This document shows, piece after piece, positions 46,401-57,299 of a stretch of 64,000 nt of DNA. Made by a program: the position numbers and the translations under genes. Under the pieces are notes generated by a model. The model was not told where the DNA came from and searched no databases. It saw only the letters and a list, made by a program, of their open reading frames with translations. The first letter of the stretch is position 1. Each line of letters opens with the position of its first letter. The stretch is from positions 725,001 to 789,000 of the forward strand of contig JAUIRK010000926.1 in the NCBI GenBank assembly GCA_030549495.1, in the 5' to 3' direction. Origin of the DNA: Nectonema munidae. Lineage: Eukaryota > Nematomorpha > Nectonematoida > Nectonematidae.

Positions 46401-48217
46401 TTTGTTTAGTTATATAAAAGGGCCTAAAAAATATGTGAGAGACATAGTTTGGCCACATTTGGTATATATTCATAACTTCGCCACAACGGATCAAAAATAG
46501 TATAAAATTATTTAAGAAACTTCTTCCGCAATAACAAGACAGGATACTCTAATAAAGCTTAAATAACATTTGTTCATTCTTCACCAAAATTTTGATAGAA
46601 TCAGTTAATTATTATTATTGAATATATATAGCTCTTATCAAATAAAAAGAAAATCTCCACGTTATATAGTAGAACATAAAATAAACATTTTAACATAAAG
46701 AAAGGATTCTCCTATCAAAAAATAGCTTTAAATAATTAAATTTCATAAAAAATTTTAGTGAATAAAAATTATTATTATAGAGGGTTGTTCAACATTGAAG
46801 TTCACCACCTTGACACTTTCGAGATTTTATAAAAAAAAATATAGAAGATAAATATTGGTTATAAATGAAAATAAAAATATTTACCCGAGTTGCTGTTATG
46901 GAGCCAGAGATGTTAAAGGGATATGAGTTGAAGTCGGTATGCAAAAAGATTTAGAAGTCAGATTTTTTAAGCATTGAAAAATAGTTTAATTTTTGTAAGC
47001 AAATGGACTGACCCTTGTTTAGTTGAAGTCAGAAGTTAAGAGTTGGCGTTAAATTTATTGTGTTTTTAAAAATACGGAGTCCGATTCAAATTTTTAAGTA
47101 CTTGGTTTTGGAGTTAAATATTTCCCCTACGACCACGCAACCCTCATATTCATACATATACCTGTTCTTTTCTTCAACGCTTGAGGCTTGTCATTTGTTT
47201 GGTCAACTGAATCCAAATTCGCAACCCTTGAAACTTTGTTCTGTCTAAAAATATAAATGTAAAAGGCACTCTTAAAAAAAGCATTTAAAGTACAGTAAAA
47301 TCGTTATACAGGGGAATAAAGGAGAATGGTATAGTGTATGCATTACTCGCGAGGGTGTTGAAAAAATTTAAAAGATCTTTATTATTATTTTAGACTTTCA
47401 GAGAGAGAGAGAGAGAGAGAGAGAATATAGTAAAAAAAATACTCTAAATTTCTTTGATAAAAGGCAGAGTTATCAAAGAATGTTTAGAAAAGACACAACA
47501 GGAACGACTTGTATCGAACTATGAACAAATCTGGATTCGATCTTAATAACTTGGATAGTATCAAACATCAGAAAACTTCACTAAAGTTTGCAATAGTAGT
47601 ATAATTTTAGAATATTTTAATTAATATGCAAAATTTTAATGAATAAGAGGTAAATTTGAGAGAAAAAAATTAACAAATTTTCAGTTGACAATATATAAAT
47701 GACAAAAACACAAAATAAAGTGAAGATATCTCAATAAAAACTTTTTTTATTTATGTTATTGACAAACGGATGATATATTATGTGTTTCATATTCATTAGG
47801 GGTTGCAATCGGGAAAAATTGCTAGTTTTGGCAATGTTATATACTACAAACTCAAATAATGTCAACAAAAGGTCGCTTGTTGTGTTACATGGTTTTTCCT
47901 TTAATAAAAGTTATTTATAGAAAAATCTAACTTTAAATAATTTTGAATATATTCAAGGTGTTAACGCCATCTATTGGCGGAAAATAATTAAATTTAAAAA
48001 AAACTAAAATTACCAAAAAAAGGATTTTGAAATTTTATTGATGGAGTTTCAAAAAAGCGTTTCACAATAAAAATTTAAAGCCACATAATGATCTTCAAAT
48101 TTGAAGGTCATAAAAAATTAGAATAAATTAGTTCACTAACTTCGAAAAGCAAAAAAGAAATTTAAAATAAGTAACATTACTTGTCAGTTGAAATATTTTT
48201 CTTCTTTGCTGGATTTT
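43488..48217 (-). CDS. Unrecognised gene, 3' five exons; basic protein with RRISFAD motif
   Basis: Five minus-strand exons join in compatible phases: 48217-48181 (NPAKKKNISTD), 47244-47162 (QNKVSRVANLDSVDQTNDKP then QALKKRT), 45115-45039 (SILKKPGNEKTKLNRRISFA then DQVSH), 43719-43606 (38 codons, SNGDGTVISKN...) and 43544-43488 (VLNIPKSKKFNVKKTKYF, stop). Phases are 2, 1, 0, 0 at the four junctions and all introns are GT-AG. The partial product is about 121 residues: polar, lysine/asparagine-rich, probably disordered. LKKPG...RRISFADQV resembles an RVxF-type protein phosphatase 1 docking site with an adjacent phosphorylatable serine, seen in several nuclear and nucleolar scaffolds. The basic character would suit a nuclear or nucleolar protein, but I do not recognise the family. 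5' exons lie beyond 48217 and were not found. The gene sits head-to-tail with NOP2. Confidence 0.6.
43850..43987. mobile_element. TTAA-flanked MITE (piggyBac-like), copy 2
   Basis: 138 bp from TTAACCCATTTAAGGCCAAG to TTGGCCGTAAATGGGTTAA, with inverted ends and TTAA on both sides. It is the best-preserved copy; compared with copy 1 it has an extra segment including TTCAAAGTCATTGAAGAAAG. It lies in an intron of the unrecognised gene. Confidence 0.88.
43988..45038. other. Intron of the unrecognised gene, AT-rich
   Basis: No repeat or exon was recognised. Confidence 0.4.
45116..47161. other. Intron of the unrecognised gene, AT-rich
   Basis: About 2 kb with no recognised element. Small open frames at 45290-45475, 45648-45836 and 46312-46494 are low-complexity and unsupported. 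A GTAAAT donor-like site after an open stretch near 46.88 kb did not yield a convincing exon. Confidence 0.4.
47401..47424. repeat. (GA)n microsatellite
   Basis: Twelve uninterrupted GA units. Confidence 0.9.
47494..47580 (-). mobile_element. Decayed SINE fragment
   Basis: CGACTTGTATCGAACTATGA followed by GATTCGATCTTAATAACTTG parallels the 19.53-19.59 kb SINE text CGCCGCTTGTATCGAGCTAT...GGGATCGAACCC in the same orientation. The B-box word is degraded. Confidence 0.4.
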
Positions 48218-48612
48218 CTATGAAATAAAATTGAAAAAATGTAGGGAAAATGCAAAACACAAAAAAACAATTTATCGAAATCTCAAGATACTACGGAAGA
48301 AAAGAAAAAGCATGATTGGATTCATAGCATGGTATGTAAATACAAGGAAAATAGAAACTATTATTCAAATGAAAAATATCCTGCAACTCCGACTCCACTT
48401 ATTTGCAAGTTTGCAACTACAACTCGATTTATGTATAATTTATGTAGGATTGATTGCTTTAGATTCTAAGTTCTAATCTAATCAAATTCTTCTAAAGTTT
48501 AGAAGAATCAGTCCAAAACTAATGTTAAAAGTGTGATGACATGTACCATATTTTAAGGTCGTTTGTGAATATCGATTTTAGTGTCATTCAAAGAATTATT
48601 GGGCGGGGAGGT

Positions 48613-48667
48613 TATTTTCGCCCCCCCCCCCCACCCCCAATGTGTTTTCAGGGGGGGGGGCGAAAAT
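48613..48667. repeat. Hairpin of C-run and G-run arms
   Basis: ATTTTCGCCCCCCCCCCCC and GGGGGGGGGGCGAAAAT are inverted copies separated by an 18-base spacer (ACCCCCAATGTGTTTTCA). The CGCCCC motif is the same as in the MITE copies at 17.3 and 48.9 kb, so this may be two head-to-head element ends. Confidence 0.8.
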
Positions 48668-48760
48668 CTATAAGTAAAAGTTGCTGCTTGTTTATAAAAC
48701 ATGTATGATGATTGCATTATAGGATGTATGACCATTCGAATACATGATCATGCTGCAGGG

Positions 48761-48959
48761 TATAGTATTTAAATTTCACCAATTTTGTAAAAAAATATAA
48801 AGTAGTCTTATAAATTTAGGTATGCGCTGAATACACTCTATTTTAAAGGATTGCTAGAATATTTGGTCTCCCGTAGTATTTCCAGAACAGCAATTTTGAA
48901 AATTGCAATAAAAAAAATTTCGCCCCTCCCCCCTAATAATTTTGAGGATGTGCACCCCT
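48761..48959 (+). mobile_element. MITE-like repeat, copy 2 (non-autonomous hAT?)
   Basis: Collinear with 17223-17395, and better preserved at its right end: TTTTGAGGATGTGCACCCCTG. The CCCCTG-3' end (CAGGGG inward) suits hAT-type termini. Confidence 0.75.
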
Positions 48960-49429
48960 GTGTTAAAGGGTTAATAGAGGGGTATTTTTTAGAATTTTTC
49001 TTCTGACTGCGTCATGGATAGAAGGTAAAATAAGTAATACTGTTAAAAGTTCGGTGAGTTCATATTTATTAAAGTGAAATTTTGTCATTTATGGATTTGT
49101 TCTAGTTTTTAAGATGTTTTTGCCCATTGTGTCAATTTTGGTGTTTTTGTTTTCTCAACTTAACGCGTGGGACAGGAAGTTTTGGATATGTATAAGACAC
49201 CAAGAAGTCAATTTGAGGTTCGAATAATATTAATTTTTTGATACAAATTTCTCAGCAATCAAAGAAATTTATATCCCTTCAAATTTCGTAACTTTTCACA
49301 AAATCGCTAACTGCATACCATTTTCACGGTTGTTGAATGACCCTCTCATGTCAAAAACGATCAATCAACGTCAAAAAGTAAAACCTTTCATAAAAATTTG
49401 ATATTATTTGTATCTAACCGTATAACTAA
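48960..49429. other. AT-rich, nothing recognised
   Basis: Begins with TTAAAGGGTTAATAG, a weak TTAA-type end. No gene seen. Confidence 0.35.
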
Positions 49430-50190
49430 GTGTCTATATTAGATACTTCCTTAAATATTTATATTTATATTCAGTTTGGAACGCATAACACGTATATATA
49501 TATTTATTTTTTCAATAAGCATGGCTACTTTTTGGAAAAAGTCAATCAAATTTTTGATAAATTTTACATGAGTTAGGTTTTTATACCAAATCGACCATGC
49601 TGGTTTGATTTCCTGACACAGAAAGATTTGAAAATATTTGACAGTGTTAATCAAATATGCAGTTTAAGTGTGAAAACTGTATCCAAAAATATTCTCTAAA
49701 ATTTTACATGAAATTTATGTTTTTATACCAAGTCGGCAATGTTGGTTTCATTTCTTGCTTAAGATTTTGCAATTAGACATTGAAAATGTCTGAAAGTGAA
49801 ATGTACAATTATTATCATTCAAATTTGCCATTTTCGAATAAATCAAAGCCTGCATGATTTTGATTAGAATCATTAGGAATTCAGCTTTTGTACTGATTTA
49901 TTATAATAACAATGATTTAAATCCTATGTATTTATAAAATTTTGACATTATCCGAAGAAAATTTAAAATATCCTCTATTTTGGATACTCTTGAAAATTTA
50001 TATTTCTATACAGTTTCTATTGCTTTTAAATCTATAATTTTATTGATATAAATCTCCTCTACTTGATTGAAAATCGTCATTCAAATTTTAATTAAGGATA
50101 AAATTCTCTCTAAAAATATGCTTCAAAATTGAAAATAATTTTTTATACTAAATCGACTGTGCTTACTTCATTTCTGTATCCCATTTTGGC
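49430..50190 (-). repeat. Internal repeats, about 140-bp period, decayed
   Basis: TTTTATACCAAATCGACCAT (about 49580), TTTTATACCAAGTCGGCAAT (about 49720) and TTTTATACTAAATCGACTGT (about 50143) are each preceded by (C)TAAA(A)-TTTTACATGA-like text and followed by CTGGTTTGATTTC or GTTGGTTTCATTTC. The first two are about 140 bp apart and the third about 420 bp on, i.e. three periods. Probably an old tandem array. Confidence 0.5.
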
Positions 50191-51324
50191 CAATACGCTT
50201 ATAAAATTATCGGAAAGTGTCAATTGAATTAGTGATGTATGTCTAAAAATCAATTTTTTCCAAATAATCATTCCTGGCCATTTTTTTTGGAAAATCGTTA
50301 TGTATTGATAGCACAAATATACATTTTTCTTTATATTTTGGCTTATTATTATACTTTCTTTAATCAAGTGTGCAATATTTATTTAGAAAAAAGAAAACTT
50401 AAATACATTATAAAATTATTTTCAAGATGAGTATGAGAGAAGGAAGTGATCTGAAACTCATTGAAGAGAGAACGTGATCAAAAGGAAATTTTAAAAATAA
50501 CTCCTGGTGCCCGCATTTAAATGATTGACGTAGCAGTCTTATGGAAAGCTGCATAATTTAAGGAAGAAGTATGTACCTTGACTAAATGGAAGATGTACCA
50601 GGTTCCAATGAACTGTGAAATGGTGTAATGATCTAATATTAGGTGTTCCCCTTAACGAAGAAACTCCTCATTTGTAAACGAAAAATCCTTAAAACTTTAG
50701 CTTAGCAGCTGAGATACAATTATAATTTAACTCAGATATGTAGGAAATCGGAAAGTTTTCAGTCCGATCAATACTGTCACAGATAAATAATATCTGAATA
50801 TTTAGTTGCTATTAGGATTATTTTATAATTCGAATTAAATTTGACAATCATTTTCCTTTGGTGTCAAAGAGAGAATCATTTAGATGAAGTTAGGGGATGT
50901 TAACAAATAATGAAACTGAATATCTCTTCATATTACCTAATAATAAAAGACATCATACTGATAAAAGATCATTAAAAAGATTATCTAAAAGAAAAGGTCT
51001 TCGATCGAGTAAGGTGTGAAGTGTGTTTTAAATAAATCTAAAAAAAGGGATTTTTGAAAACTATTTTTGATGAAAGTAAAGGTATCCAGAAAGGTTCATC
51101 ATAGAATGAATAGCAAAATGACATACTATATATAGTATAGAAAAAATCACGTAGAAACTACCAGACGATAACGAATTTGTAGCCAAAACGATAAAAGCTC
51201 GATAAAATTACCTAATTTACTCACAATTGAAATATCTTGAGTGAATTAAACACTAAAAGTTGGTTTATTAAATAAATTAAGAAAATAATTAACAAAGAAA
51301 TAATGCAAGTAGAAATAATTTTGA
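50191..51324. other. AT-rich stretch, no gene recognised
   Basis: A minus-strand stretch near 50.56-50.64 kb (QFIGTWYIFHLVK before a GTAC) is open but not recognised. 50880-51200 shows faint protein-like text on the + strand broken by stops. Neither is called. Confidence 0.3.
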
Positions 51325-51620
51325 AGCTCATATATTTGACATTGATTGACAGGTTTGGTTGATTTTTTTGATAAATTTGGATGCTTTTAATAAAAAATGA
51401 ACATTACTACTAAATATTGCATACTTAAAAATTGGCAAATATGTGTATACAACTTTTTATAAATATTAAAAAAAATATTAAATTTTATTTATATCATTTT
51501 TTGACAGGTTTGATTGATTTTCATAAAAAATGAAGAGCGCCATTAAATTCATCATTGGGTGTAAAAACTTTTTATAAATATTACAATACAAATTTCAATT
51601 TGACCTATATAGATGTCATA
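51325..51620 (+). repeat. Satellite-like family, two diverged units
   Basis: GACATTGATTGACAGGTTTGG, AAAAAATGAACATTACTACT, GCATACTTAAAAATTGG, ACAACTTTTTATAAATATTA, TTTTTTGACAGGTTTGATTG and AAAAAATGAAGAGCGCCATT follow the same order as the 6.3-6.6 kb array. Confidence 0.75.
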
Positions 51621-52150
51621 TTTAGATCTTTTTTTTTAATTATTTAAATACAAATATTTTTTTATAAGTGTGAAAGTACTTAATATGAATTTATAATTGC
51701 AATAGAACATTAGAAATTAAAAAAAATATGAAAACATTTTAAAACATACAGGTCAAAAATAAAAAGTTGAAAGGACTTTAGGGGTCAATTTTCAATTATT
51801 TTTGGATCTCTTCACTCAGAAAAAAATGAAACCTTTTTTAAACTTTAAAGTCATTTTGATATGTTGCTGTCAAATGAGTTAATCAAAGATAATTGCTAAT
51901 GGAATATTTAGTCGAATTGTGAAAAATATAGTTTCAAAATAAAAAGAATCGGAATCGTAAAAAACTTCTGTATCGTCCCATCAGTAGTGCGAATACATCT
52001 TTCTTTGATTATCCACTATTTATTTTAATTTAGAAACGCCTTATAAACGCAATCGTTGAGCAATGTTAGGGTAATATTATAAATAGATACAATTTAATGC
52101 TTTGCTTTTAGTAAGAAATACTTTAAAAAAAGTATAAAAGACAAATGTTG

Positions 52151-53751
52151 TTAACCCTAGAATCCTCATACCGGCCAATTGACCCATTTGATACACGAAA
52201 ATTCAAACTAAACAAAATATAATGCTCATATCAACCTCATTGTTACAAGTCTAATTTATTTGCTAATATTTAACTATAGAGATGATTAAATTGTTATAAA
52301 CTCACAACATTTTATTAGGAAAGTTGATTATACTTTTAAAGTACCGGTCAATTGATCGGTAACTAGCATAATACTGAAGCTAGAGAATATTTCCAAGAAA
52401 AATGCTTAAACTTTTTAAAGCAAAACAAAACAAAAGAATTTATTTTTGAAGCACTGTTTACAAAACATTCACCGAACAAGTGCCACATATATAAGTTGAA
52501 CAGTTATAACAGCCTGTTCTGATCTTGTTTCTCATAGAATATCTGAAGGTCGTTGTCCAATTTCCTTCTTGATTGGAGTGTGAAGATATTGGATTTGGAA
52601 TATTGCAAAGCTTAAGACTTTTTCCTCCTATTTCGATTTTCTTCTCAAAGTGTTTCTCCAAGGTGTATCGAAAATTTTCTTCGACTGGAAAAATCTTTTG
52701 ATGCTTTTAAAAATGATGCAGGAATCGAGGCATACAATGTCAAAGGCCACCTCCTTGTTGTACATTTACTTGAATACATCTTCAGCATTTTGTCTGCGGT
52801 GTTGACCCCATCCTTTGTCGAATTATAAAACATAACTGGGTCACGTTTTCTTTTAAGATTACATAAAATATTGATTTTATCATACATAGAAGACAACAAA
52901 TAAATTACTTTATTTTTTTAGTTTTATAACACAATAATGAAATATCGTCTTCTATTGTAAAAATGCTTTTAGTTTCGTAGAGTGAGTTCTTTCTCCCAAG
53001 TCTTATTTCAGAGAGAATCTCTCTTTTATTTACTCGTAAAGTTCCCACGAAAGTTGTTTTGTTTTTCAAAATTTTTTTTGCCAAGTTCAAGCTAGTGAAA
53101 AAGTTATCCGTTGTAAAATTCAAACATTGGTTTTTCTGAGTTTAGAACAACGTTTTAATAAGTTTTAGAACAACGTGTTCAAACAATCCAGTAGATCTAT
53201 GTTCTTTCCCTTTATATGGAAACGCATTCAAAACAATAAGAATTCATATCAAAAATAAACTAGAACTTAATTCCAAACTTACCTAGCTTCCAAGGGATGT
53301 ATTGGATAAACGAAAACTTATTTTTTAACAATTGTTGATCAATCGTAACATTCAAAAAAGGATTGAAACTGTTCTGGCAATTATTCAAAACTGAATTCCA
53401 CAATTAACGTATGGGTTTTACATCATCAAATCTTATATATACCAATATTTTTTGTATCTTTTTTCGAATCTCTTTATATTATTTTCATCTAATACATATT
53501 AGATATATATCCTATATATTTAGATTTATATACAAGTATTAGTATTTGGATATATATATAAGTATATAAAAATGAAAAATAAATATTTATTTAGAAGTGC
53601 ACATCAATAGAAAAAATATAAGTATTAGATAATATAAAATTTTTGGTTGAATGTGAAGATTATATCGTATTATGTTCCAATTTTTTTCAACCGATCAATT
53701 GACCAGTATGGACCTGAATAATAAGAAAATTTATGCGCATTCTAGGGCTAA
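52151..53751 (-). mobile_element. piggyBac transposon with both ends, decayed
   Basis: The left end is TTAACCCTAGAATCCTCATACCGG; the right end, read inward, is TTAGCCCTAGAATGCGCATA. CCCTAGAA with a TTAA target is the classic piggyBac terminus. Subterminal CCGGTCAATTGATCGG-type palindromes occur near 52175, 52343 and 53690. Minus-strand transposase parts: FTTDNFFTSLNLAKKILKNK then TTFVGTLRVNKRE (about 53.0-53.1 kb), KDGVNTADKMLKMYSSK and TRRWPLTLY (about 52.75 kb), and a C-terminal cysteine-rich finger CYNCSTYICGTCS (about 52.47 kb). The conserved N-terminal half is missing or unrecognisable, and the parts lie in different frames, so it is non-functional. Length about 1.6 kb versus about 2.4 kb for intact elements. 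Confidence 0.88.
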
Positions 53752-54028
53752 TATATAATAATTTATAGCTTAAATTGATCCCTGCTGTGTTATAGAGTAC
53801 TATTATTATAATAATAGAAACAGAAAACAAAGTAAAACTAAAATATTTAATAAAAACATAAAGAGTTAAAAACCTTACTATTAAAAAAAACTGGATCTTG
53901 TTGTCTTTTGGGTTTCTTAGGTTTTTTATGATTTTTATCACGAATTTTCATAGTTCTCCCCATTTAAAATACTTAGAAGAAAAATTGATAAAATTTTAAA
54001 TAAATAAAAAATTATAAAATATTTATAC
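53752..54028. other. AT-rich, nothing recognised
   Basis: Non-coding; no repeat structure noted. Confidence 0.35.
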
Positions 54029-54168
54029 TTAAAGTTTGTCATTTTTCAATTTAAGGTCGTCTTTTTCCAATTTAAGTTCACCTTTTTTTAATCTAAGTTC
54101 GTCATTTTTCAATTTAGTTCGTCTTTTTTCAATTTAGGTTCGTCCTTTTTCAATTTAAGTTATTAAAA
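54029..54168 (+). repeat. 21-bp minisatellite, about six copies
   Basis: Imperfect tandem units of TTTAAGTTCGTCATTTTTCAA (variants GGTCGTC, GTTCACC, GTTCGTCC). The period is 20-22 bp. Confidence 0.85.
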
Positions 54169-55083
54169 CTTTGAAAAAATATGTCTTTTTTTAATTAAAA
54201 ATACAGCTTTTCACATTTAATATTATAAATGAAAGCGAACTTTTTAATTTTAATTAAATTTAACTTTTGAAAAAATGATATGAATTAAAATGACACAGTT
54301 AGGGTTTATACCAGTGGAATTGAAAATAGACAAACTTAAAATGCTATACATTTAAAAATTGGTATTGTAACAAAGGAAGAATTATCTTTTATATCAAATA
54401 TATAAAGATGTCACGAGATTTAATTGAACTATGACAACTAGTTTCATTTGTTAAGTTTCCACAACAAGGCCATCTGCCGATATTATTTTTGATTAACTGA
54501 ATAAAATGTCTAATGAAGAATACACATAAATTAATTTTTGTCAAAATTTAAACCCATATGAATTTTTTTTATATTTTTATTTTATTTCTTCAATAAATCA
54601 ATTTTGAAAATTAATTTAAGCGAAGCAAATTTTAATGTATCTATTTTTTCAATATTTAAAAATTATATAATTGTTAAGGTAAACATTTTTTTCAGTTTTT
54701 ACTGAATGAAATTAAGATTATTTATGCAAATTATTGAAATTAAAAATTTCACCTGAAAATAAAGGTAAATTTAAATCCTTAGCCAGAGGAATTTTTTAAT
54801 CAACAAGTCCATTTTATGACGGAAGAAAAACTAAATAGTTATTAGTGGCTATTCTGAGTTTCCGATGAGTAAAATTTTAAAATATAGCTGAATTATGAAG
54901 CCCTAGTCTTGCATTAGCCTAAAACTTAAAATTTTTCTTCCGATTAATTTAATCAATTTTGCTGAACTCACATAGTTTATCAATCTTTATTAGTTTATTA
55001 GAAGGTTTAATCCATATCCATAGAAAAAAATATGTGACTCTCATACTTTAAATAGTTTTCGTCACATTACCACAAAACTTCTC
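54169..55083. other. AT-rich, nothing recognised
   Basis: No gene or repeat was identified. Confidence 0.4.
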
Positions 55084-55210
55084 TTAACCCCTTTACCCCC
55101 AACAAAAGAAGATAAAAAATAAAAAAACGCAGAGTTTTATTTTCAAAGTTATTGAAAAAAGACGAAGTAAAATACTTATGTTAAAGGAACATTGGTCGTA
55201 AATGGGTTAA
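55084..55210. mobile_element. TTAA-flanked MITE (piggyBac-like), copy 3, diverged
   Basis: 127 bp from TTAACCCCTTTACCCCC to TTGGTCGTAAATGGGTTAA, with the shared interior AAAAACGCAGA, TTTTCAAAGTTATTGAA and ACTTATGTT. More diverged on the left than the copies at 21.6 and 43.9 kb. Confidence 0.8.
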
Positions 55211-55654
55211 TATAAAAATATTTTAAGCGGAATTTATATTAATTCTTATTACAAATGTTTACTTTTTACTCTTTTTATCGCATTTTGTAAATTTTTTTCA
55301 TAATTCCTCTCTCTCTCCATCTTTGACAGAATATCTTCTAAACATACCAAAATCAATTGAACATATTTGTGATCACGTAATTATTCTCTAGAACTCAAGT
55401 TTGGAATACTCTTTATCAATGATTAAAAACTTTTTCACAATAATTAATAAAGTTTTCCCAATCACTAAAATTTTTTTGGCAAAAGCCATGTTTCTTTTAA
55501 TTAATCTGTACCACTGCACACAATCTCTAGAGGTTATTCTTAAATTCCTGATTGAAGACATTTCTCATAATTTTGAGCGAGCAAAGATTTCATTTTATTT
55601 TCCAAAAAATTGATTTAGCATATAGAAAATATTTATATTGAACTTTTTTTTCAA
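55211..55654. other. AT-rich, nothing certain
   Basis: The open frame at 55401-55613 (LTLR-poor, F/I/K-rich) has no recognised family and precedes the Tc1/IS630 relic on the opposite strand. Confidence 0.3.
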
Positions 55655-56345
55655 TTGAGTAATCTATATCCCGTTATGTTTAACAGCATGCTGGATTTTT
55701 GCATTGTCCATATACAAAGTGCATCTATCATAAAGTTTCCTTTCTATAAATATTTGAAACAAATTTTTAAATAAAATAAAACATTTCAGAACATGTTGTA
55801 CTACTATTGAATTCCTTATATGAAACGAATTATCATTGCCTCTAATTGGTCTTCATATACTTTTCCTTAAGTGAAAGTTAAAACCAGATTCTTCAATAAA
55901 TATATTTAATGCATCATTAAGATTGTAATTTTTTAAAAAATCTCTCAAATTTGATTTCGTCAAAGATGTTGAAATATTTACCTTTTCTAAAGTGAGACTT
56001 GCTTTCTTTAAAGTAATTTTAAATCCAATTTTGCGCGTCTAACGGTTTCTATTGAAATTATAACTGAAAATCTTTCAAAGACTTGTTATAATATTTTAAT
56101 TCTGATTGTACAATTACAATCTAAATGTTCTTCAATAAATTTATAATTTAAATATATTGTACTTTAGATTTTCAGCCTCACTTTTTTAATTTCATCATCT
56201 TGAAACTTTGTATAATTTCTTAAAATTGGTTTTTCAGTTGAATCATTAATTTTTAGCATTTGGCAAGTTTCTTTCATATTATAGCAATCATTAACAAATT
56301 TCTGAACTAATAGTATATTTCTTTCGCTAGTAAGAGCTTTTCTTT
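55655..56345 (-). pseudogene. IS630/Tc1-type DDE transposase relic
   Basis: Minus-strand translation in several frames gives, in order, an N-terminal helix-turn-helix part (LVQKFVNDCYNMKETCQMLK), a second HTH part (FIEEHLDCNCTIRIKIL then FERFSVIISIETVRRAKIGF), an ESGFNFHLRKSI block and MDNAKIQHAVKHN, the second catalytic Asp region (family: xxDNAxIH). This is the layout of IS630/Tc1-like transposases. At least three stops or frame changes separate the parts. No terminal inverted repeats were found. Confidence 0.6.
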
Positions 56346-57299
56346 ATTTTTTTCTCTTATATAATTTAAAAGAAGCAGTTACAAATGGTAAAATATTATG
56401 AGCTGAAGAAAAAATTTTTAATAAACTATTAAATTTATGAAAGTTTATCTAGTATTATTTCAATTTTAAATAGAGTTTTTAATAAATCACAAATTCTAAT
56501 TTTCTCTTCCACTTATAAAATTTTAGTCACTGTCAATGCAAATGTTACTTATTTCGTATTAAAAATTCATACAACTAAATCTGAAGTTTAGTTTGCTTAC
56601 TCATATGAATGCCTTATTATTTGGCATATATATGTCTGTTTTTTAATCCTCTAGCGAACATCATTGTTAACTCGTGCATCAAAGCTATAAGTGATTTCCA
56701 TTAGGTTTCTAATTTCATCCAAATACTTCCTTATTCAAAATTGCAGTATACTCTAATTATTTCAATTTACAAAATCGAATTAAAACTACACTTTTATCAT
56801 AAATAAAATTTATATTGTTCTAATTCTATTCTATTTATTTGTCTCTTCTACAGACTTTATACATCTCTTCCTACTATTGTGGACATCAAATAACAGTTTC
56901 CAAAAAAGTTATTTACTAATATCAATTTACTCAATCTAAAGTTTATAATATTTAGAAAAATTCTTAATAACATTGTCAAGTATGATTTTTAAATATTTTT
57001 CGTTAAAGAAACAATAAATTTTTAAAAAATTTTATTTATCTATTTAAGATTTTTAGTTCTTTTTTGGTGACTTGTTAACATGTCCAATAAAGGTAGAAAA
57101 ATATTTATTTGCAAAAAAAGAAAGAATTAAATTAAAGAAAAAATAAATTGAAGTGAAATCATCAACACTGACATTGATAAATACATAATAAAGTAATATC
57201 AAGCACCAAGTAGAAAAGTTCTTTTCTTTTGATTTTGCGGGATATTCAAAAGGCCGGAGCCGCTGTGAAGAACAACCCATTAGTAAGCCTCTCTTTGGT
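56346..57299. other. AT-rich, nothing certain
   Basis: No gene was called. A less AT-rich minus-strand piece at about 57220-57285 (CGGCTCCGGCCTTTTGAATA after a TTCTTCACAG) encodes RLRPFEYPAKSKEK and could be a short exon, but nothing ties it to a gene. Confidence 0.3.

Noticed and set aside
50560-50640. Open minus-strand stretch QFIGTWYIFHLVK
   Set aside because: Too short, and no supporting context.
57220-57285. Short minus-strand exon-like piece encoding RLRPFEYPAKSKEK
   Set aside because: Good acceptor and less AT-rich, but no start, donor or partner exon could be tied to it.
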